Shown here in pieces: positions 15,701 to 19,176 of a stretch of DNA of 19,176 bases; position 1 is the first letter of the stretch, and every line of letters starts with the position of its first letter. The notes beneath the pieces are model-generated. The model worked only from the letters and a program-made list of their open reading frames with translations, was not told the origin of the DNA and did no database searches. This DNA is from CAYNFR01 sp964396595 (GTDB lineage Bacteria > Bacteroidota > Bacteroidia > Chitinophagales > Saprospiraceae). The translations under genes were made by a program, and so were the position numbers. The DNA lies in the NCBI GenBank assembly GCA_964396595.1, contig CAYNFR010000046.1, positions 1 through 19,176 of the forward strand, read 5' to 3'.

Positions 15701-17590
15701 TGTATCCTGTATCGTAATTATCTGATCTCTCGTGATCACACCATTACTACACCAATCAAGGATCGTCCATCTGCGTGTGATGCGATATCCACCGCCGCAC
15801 AAAGGCCATTCGTGATCTTCATAACTCACCTTGAGTGAGCCACAGACATCAGCATTATTGCCATTCCCAAAAACAGGAAAACCACTTATCAGTGGCGATG
15901 GGTTAGCATTGGCATCAAGGATTTCGATATCCTCTATACAACTGTAACTGACAGGATCAAATGGCATTATTGAATCAACCCCGAGATGCCTGACATAAAT
16001 CAGCTGTTCACAGGTGGAATTATTGCCTGATGGATCGGCAAAAAGCCACCGCCTCCGAATGATTTCTTTAAAACCCTGTTGGCATGAAGCGATTAGTTGA
16101 TCTTCATAAGATGCTTCGGAAATGCCGCATTTGCTACCTGTAAGTACCGCATATCGACCTGCACCAATTTCTTGAAATGATACATTGTCGCCTATATGAG
16201 GAAATCTCACCGCACCGGTAATACTCAACTGGGGCTTAAGGTCGTAATTGTTGTAACAACTTACTGTGTCGTCGTGACACACGATATCTTCGATGAATTT
16301 ATCTTCTACATTGATCGCCCCCCAGCAAGATACGCCTGTGAGCGGATTAGTCACCTTAACATTATATATGCCGGGTTCGGATACTTTGAGTTGATTTCCC
16401 ATAATTTTAGGACTTCCTGGCAGAATATTCTGAAGCTCTATCCAATAATTTCGATGACAATAAAGACGGTTTTGCAATATCAACTCAGCATTGATGATAA
16501 CATCACAGCCGGCATCAAGAGAGACATTGATCTGATCTTTACAATACATCGCGGGGATCTCATTGATGGAACTGGATCGTTGATATCTCAGGTCGAATCC
16601 TCTAGAACATACTAGATAATTGTTGATAAAAACCTTCTCTATACGTGTCAAAGTATCCAGATAAGGGCCGGCGGGTTCTACACGGACAGAGCTCAAGTCA
16701 CAGCTGTGCAGATCAATACCGAGTAACTCAATGACATCATGTTCATTAAGATAACATTGTCCTGGATGTAATTCGCCATAGTTAAGCGAGATGCCGGGAC
16801 AATTTGATGCATACACTTCTATGTCTAGATTGGAGGCTATTCGATAGCCATCAAGATCAATACTGGTAATACGTGTTATACCATAATGAAATGGCCCGGG
16901 GTGGCTGATTGTAAATCTAGAAATATTGCAATCAGTAAGATTATAACCCAGATCGATTAAGACAGTTGCCATGCTTAAGGGACAAGCTGTAAGACCTCGA
17001 TCATAAATGCGACTTCCCGTAATTGCTTGAAACTGTGGTGCAAAAATCAGCTTGACCGCAGGATAAATTACCATGTTGCCACAAGCAATGCTGACAGTCG
17101 TCGTATCACCTATTTTAAAGGTCTCAATACGAGCCGTACCTTGCAAAAAATGCACACGCGAACGCGCGATAGGATCAGCAGGAGCATTGAGTTGATCAAG
17201 TAATAAATCCCTATCAGCGCGGCATTCACCTGCCGCTAAAGGAACAACTATCAAGCTACCGACAGGCGGCGGAATTGTCCTCAAGATAAAACTACCCTTG
17301 ACAACACCATAACGCTTGTCGATAACGCTGATAGAAATAGATTGGTTAATATTATAAGTACCCGCAGGATGGACAGCTGCCGGAGCACATTGTCCAAGGC
17401 CCAAATGGTCTTTAAGCTGCGCCTCTGTAAGCGCACAAGTTCCCCAAGGAAGTGTAATGCTTACGGTGTCCGGCGCAATAAATTGATCAATACATATCTG
17501 ACTATATGCTGCGCCCGCAGCATATAACCATCCTGCTAAGACGAATAGCAAGGCTCGAAGTTGGTTGGTTTTAACGCGAGCCATTGCCAT
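12761..17590 (-). CDS. Giant secreted T9SS-sorted protein with HYR-like, dockerin-like and cohesin-like domains
   Basis: The protein is about 1609 residues. The frame can open at TTG 17593, but ATG 17590 or 17584 are more likely starts. A signal peptide ends near AAYS-Q (31). Residues about 50-340 hold four copies of a Cys-starting module. Residues 430-1200 are Cys-rich HYR-like/Ig-like modules with recurring RRxW...DWC or RDxG stretches (about 513, 607, 886, 971) and PPVAVC or KLTCPADITIDCG starts. A carboxypeptidase-regulatory-like domain (1210-1265) is followed by a dockerin-like pair (1270-1325), whose second calcium loop is DTDNNGRISATD. A cohesin-like sandwich (about 1397-1515, LGLELHLAFDPSVVKV) and a type A T9SS sorting domain (1528 to end, VVLYPNPF) complete it. 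It is likely exported through the outer membrane and attached or released as an adhesin or matrix protein. This layout is typical of Saprospiraceae. No catalytic domain is seen. Confidence 0.93.
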   Translation of the reverse strand: MAMARVKTNQLRALLFVLAGWLYAAGAAYSQICIDQFIAPDTVSITLPWGTCALTEAQLKDHLGLGQCAPAAVHPAGTYNINQSISISVIDKRYGVVKGSFILRTIPPPVGSLIVVPLAAGECRADRDLLLDQLNAPADPIARSRVHFLQGTARIETFKIGDTTTVSIACGNMVIYPAVKLIFAPQFQAITGSRIYDRGLTACPLSMATVLIDLGYNLTDCNISRFTISHPGPFHYGITRITSIDLDGYRIASNLDIEVYASNCPGISLNYGELHPGQCYLNEHDVIELLGIDLHSCDLSSVRVEPAGPYLDTLTRIEKVFINNYLVCSRGFDLRYQRSSSINEIPAMYCKDQINVSLDAGCDVIINAELILQNRLYCHRNYWIELQNILPGSPKIMGNQLKVSEPGIYNVKVTNPLTGVSCWGAINVEDKFIEDIVCHDDTVSCYNNYDLKPQLSITGAVRFPHIGDNVSFQEIGAGRYAVLTGSKCGISEASYEDQLIASCQQGFKEIIRRRWLFADPSGNNSTCEQLIYVRHLGVDSIMPFDPVSYSCIEDIEILDANANPSPLISGFPVFGNGNNADVCGSLKVSYEDHEWPLCGGGYRITRRWTILDWCSNGVITRDQIITIQDTDVPVWVERPKDMLLSSDPFICGQQHIIIPPPNVRDCDPVLSYEILYETSDYLGNKMTRSNGSSLIIPEISMIGVDNSFNVTYIVKDRCGNASRDSFRIRIIDEEPPVAVCSKYTTISISGNGVAQVRAITFDDLSVDNCGIARYEARKLNGSCHVDLAFTENLRFCCDEVGDTIMVELQVVDHAGNANTCVVQVWVQDRFRPKLTCPADITIDCGESLYDLNITGMADARDNCSIDTLYYVDLDELTQCNFGSIRRQWVTRDRGGFEEICIQNITVAPKTAFAMRKQDFPADITVSTCGESLLPAITGSPVLPLNTCAQINTTYSDLVFENVEFACKKILREWTVIDWCQLSTSVNQSEGIWKSVQVIKVVSDRGPIIPMSFMQPSYCIGAGDCFYNFEINPAIYDGDGCTPPNKIRVRYELFRTVPVRTKVAQGETSRVDLRLAPGQYEMIFIAIDECNNQTTESAVFSVLDCAAPVLACPQALMPFIVPQSGLLEISFDDLNIFAVDNCEDDIFLSFDRSSLVTTLTYDCGILGEAPTKVVKKTVYAWDARGNTDSCQVNIEIRDNVGACRPATAMARVSGAVMSENYKGISATQVILSDALGPIATQMTGSSGQFIFEDVRANQDYSLQFNKQGYASEGITVSDLLLIQNHILGNRLLDSPYKIIAADTDNNGRISATDLVRLRRVILQLDEGFSNGQKSWRFVTMSQKFPDPLSPFPFTESIALRQLSGFTVGQDVMAIKIGDVNNSHAAYKNNNGQTRSIKRLRVEYDKQSSSYKFYPGDAQYLLGLELHLAFDPSVVKVNLINPGSLLIGDNDFAIDNNKGFVHMAWVGASAIELPSEEWLFEIVVNSGETERAFNISDLHATEWVNESMEVQDMDIQYLVRPENTATESVVLYPNPFVDHANIEFSAKLRGEYKLTVMTFNGQILQSRDYLLDKGRSTLNVELTSLDYQGLVLFELTSPTGEIHILRGLKIP

Positions 17591-17681
17591 CAATCTTTAG
17601 CAGAATATTCTTTAATCGGATATGTAAAGAAATATTCATATGACCAAAGAATACAAAGACTGTACCAAGGGGAATAAAATG

Positions 17682-17707
17682 TTAAAATCTTAATGAAAAG
17701 ATTTTAA
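17682..17707. promoter_or_regulatory. Perfect 10-bp AT-rich inverted repeat in the divergent spacer
   Basis: The arms are TTAAAATCTT (17682-17691) and AAGATTTTAA (17698-17707), separated by aatgaa. It lies about 63 bp before the serine hydrolase start and 92 bp before the giant gene's start, in the only spacer shared by their promoters. An operator controlling both is possible; an AT-rich chance palindrome or a cruciform-prone spot is the alternative. There is no T-run pattern that would make it a convincing terminator. Confidence 0.4.
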
Positions 17708-17770
17708 AAATCCATCAACCCAAGTGCTAAGTGCATCGTCCTGACGTTCTTTAAGCAGAGGTCAATCAAT

Positions 17771-18850
17771 ATGCGCATTTCAGCCATTTACTTGTTGTTG
17801 TTACTCCTTACTGCCTGTAGTAAAGGAGATGAAGAAATACATACGAAGCCCGATCTATACCTTCCGGGATCAGATAATCAATGGGAAACGATAGATCCTG
17901 CCAGCCTCGGGTGGAAGGAAAAAGCTATAAAGGATCTCGATCAATGGATAAAAGATAGTGATACACGAGCCCTGTTAATACTCAAAGATGGCAAGATGGC
18001 CATAGAGCGTTATGCAGGCAAAGACCTTCTTAATCTTCAAGATTTTGACAGTGGTAAGCAATGGTATTGGGCGTCAGCCGGTAAGACACTCACTTCATCA
18101 ATGATCGGTATTTTGGAGATGGAGCGTAAGCTTAAGATCACTGATAAAACCTCGGAACACCTAGGTGAGGGATGGACTTCAATGAATCCCACCCAAGAAG
18201 ATAAGATTACGATATATCACCAACTGAGCATGACTACGGGTGTAGATGATGCAGGGGGCTTTAATTGTACAGATCCGGGATGTCTGAGATATGGTGCCGA
18301 TCCGGCTACGAGATGGTCATATAATAACGGGCCTTACACCCTACTCACGAGTGTTATAGAAAAGAGCAGTGGGATGAGCCTGCAAAGGTATTTTGCTACC
18401 CGTATAGGCGATCGCATAGGCATACGTGGCCGTTGGCAAAAGCTTGATGGCTACAACCTCTTCATTAGCACACCGAGAGAGATGGCCCGATTTGGCCTTC
18501 TCGTACTGAATCGTGGCAGATGGCATAATAATGAAGTTATTATCGATGAAGAATATCTCATAAAAGCGACTTCACCATCTCAGTCCATTAACCCCGCTTA
18601 TGGTTATTTATGGTGGCTTAATGGGCAATCGAGCTTTATGTTGCCTCAGACACAGAGAGTATTCTCGGGTCCCTTAGTGCCCGGAGCGCCCTCAGATATG
18701 CTAGCCGCACTGGGTAAAAATGGACAGATGTGCCTTGTTATTCCGTCTCTCAACATAGTCATAGTAAGAATGGGAAGTCTTTCGAGTGATGAAGAGGTCG
18801 GTTATCAACTTCTGCTGGATATGTGGGAGAAGCTCTTAAAAGTATTTTGA
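17771..18850 (+). CDS. Serine hydrolase of the beta-lactamase family (class C/NylB-like fold), lipoprotein
   Basis: This is a 359-residue exported enzyme. A lipoprotein signal ends in LLTAC (Cys16). The catalytic SxxK motif is SAGK (Ser102, Lys105), the second motif is YNN (Tyr184-Asn186) in RWSYNNGPYTLL, and the third-motif region is probably ALGKNGQ (313-319) before the strand CLVIPSLNIVIVRMG. HQLSMTTGVDD (150-160) is also typical of the PF00144 family. Such proteins hydrolyse amides or esters (esterases, D-peptidases, 6-aminohexanoate-oligomer hydrolases); acting as a resistance beta-lactamase is not suggested. Start ATG 17771. It is divergent from the giant secreted protein across 180 bp and followed by a 46-residue membrane protein gene. 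Confidence 0.92.
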   Translation: MRISAIYLLLLLLTACSKGDEEIHTKPDLYLPGSDNQWETIDPASLGWKEKAIKDLDQWIKDSDTRALLILKDGKMAIERYAGKDLLNLQDFDSGKQWYWASAGKTLTSSMIGILEMERKLKITDKTSEHLGEGWTSMNPTQEDKITIYHQLSMTTGVDDAGGFNCTDPGCLRYGADPATRWSYNNGPYTLLTSVIEKSSGMSLQRYFATRIGDRIGIRGRWQKLDGYNLFISTPREMARFGLLVLNRGRWHNNEVIIDEEYLIKATSPSQSINPAYGYLWWLNGQSSFMLPQTQRVFSGPLVPGAPSDMLAALGKNGQMCLVIPSLNIVIVRMGSLSSDEEVGYQLLLDMWEKLLKVF

Positions 18851-18951
18851 TCCACTTCTGTCGAACAATTTTTTTGCGCTGAATTCAATCATGCATTTTG
18901 TCTGTTTAATTTCTATACGCTATCTTACCGCTCTAATGTAAATCTTAAAAG

Positions 18952-19092
18952 ATGGCTAAGAGGTTTAGTAAGCGCTCAAGCGCAGTCAACAAAAGAACAA
19001 AGGCGGAAGAAAAAAGAATGATACTTATCGCGGTAGGAGTTACAATACTATTGGTGGCACTCGCATACGTATATTTCCTTCGTACAGTTTAA
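18952..19092 (+). CDS. Small single-TM protein, 46 residues
   Basis: An ORF from ATG 18952 to TAA 19090-19092 encodes a very basic N-terminus (MAKRFSKRSS, then VNKRTK, KAEEKR) followed by one hydrophobic helix (about residues 23-43, MILIAVGVTILLVALAYVYF) and a short tail. This is the layout of a small inner-membrane protein with its N-terminus in the cytoplasm by the positive-inside rule. It begins 101 bp after the serine hydrolase stop and ends just before a terminator that faces the other way. I do not recognise the family. The charge and hydrophobicity pattern makes it more than a chance ORF, but no homology can be tested here. Confidence 0.55.
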   Translation: MAKRFSKRSSAVNKRTKAEEKRMILIAVGVTILLVALAYVYFLRTV

Positions 19093-19105
19093 TATTGGAT
19101 GGTAT

Positions 19106-19135
19106 TAAAAAAAAATGCCCGCTCTTTAGCGGGCA
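19106..19135 (-). terminator. Intrinsic terminator for a minus-strand transcript
   Basis: A perfect 8-bp GC-rich stem, TGCCCGCT (19116-19123) with AGCGGGCA (19128-19135), closes a 4-base loop. On the minus strand the stem is followed by a run of T (the plus-strand A-run 19107-19115), so it stops transcripts coming from the right. On the plus strand the stem is followed by caaagtaac, so it is not a terminator for the small-protein gene. It implies a minus-strand gene ending just right of here; a TAG at 19150-19152 in one minus frame would fit its stop. Confidence 0.8.
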
Positions 19136-19176
19136 CAAAGTAACCATTACTATAAACTGAATAGTAGTTGAAAACG

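Noticed and set aside
13049..17527. Several plus-strand ORFs of 60-140 residues opposite the giant gene
   Set aside because: They are antisense shadows: the minus strand is one continuous protein with coherent domains, and the plus-strand products show none.
12761..17590. Cellulosome scaffold interpretation
   Set aside because: There are no carbohydrate-binding or glycoside hydrolase domains and only one cohesin-like and one dockerin-like domain; the HYR-like and T9SS context points to a surface or matrix protein instead.
19141..19176. C-terminal end of a minus-strand gene at the right edge
   Set aside because: A frame ending in TAG at 19150-19152 would fit the terminator, but only eight codons are visible, too few to call a gene.

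Overview
The window looks like a chromosomal segment from a Bacteroidota bacterium, most likely Saprospiria/Saprospiraceae-like. The pointers are a 1.6-kilo-residue secreted protein with Cys-rich HYR-like modules, a dockerin-like domain, a cohesin-like domain and a type IX secretion (T9SS) C-terminal sorting domain; a LytS/LytTR two-component pair; a 7TM-DISM/HisKA_2 sensor kinase; several lipoproteins; and starts without strong Shine-Dalgarno sequences. The genetic code is standard (many genes end in TAA). I see no tRNA, rRNA, CRISPR array, transposase or phage gene.

Left part (1-4050, minus strand): a sensor histidine kinase gene that runs off the left edge and is cut by a single in-frame TAA at 1364-1366. 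The reading frame is open for 454 codons beyond the stop and the protein domain continues across it. Next comes a lipoprotein M48 zinc metalloprotease (2572-4050). Divergent from it on the plus strand is mnmA (tRNA 2-thiouridylase, GTG start at 4172).

Middle-left (5279-6181): an AT-rich GNAT acetyltransferase gene. It is flanked downstream by a 112-bp stem-loop element with 20-bp arms and upstream by a degenerate CTTTGCG-type repeat. This small island looks inserted between housekeeping genes. It is followed by a minus-strand housekeeping run folE, fabD, yqgE (8275 to 6182), in which fabD and yqgE overlap by 16 bp. A Bacteroidota-type -7 promoter element precedes folE.

Middle (8456-12442, plus strand): four tightly spaced genes. 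They encode a LytS-type four-TM histidine kinase, a LytTR response regulator (ATGA overlap), an exported protein with two NTF2-like domains (59-bp gap), and a lactonase-family beta-propeller lipoprotein (TAATG overlap). They may form one transcription unit linking signalling to two envelope proteins.

Right part: a 318-bp gene-free convergent gap, the giant T9SS protein on the minus strand (12761-17590), a divergent spacer with a perfect 10-bp inverted repeat, a beta-lactamase-fold serine hydrolase lipoprotein (17771-18850), a 46-residue single-TM protein (18952-19092), and a strong intrinsic terminator oriented for a minus-strand gene lying off the right edge.

I do not see an obviously new defence or mobile system. 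The best leads are the interrupted kinase, the hairpin-flanked acetyltransferase island, and the fourfold N-terminal repeat of the giant secreted protein.
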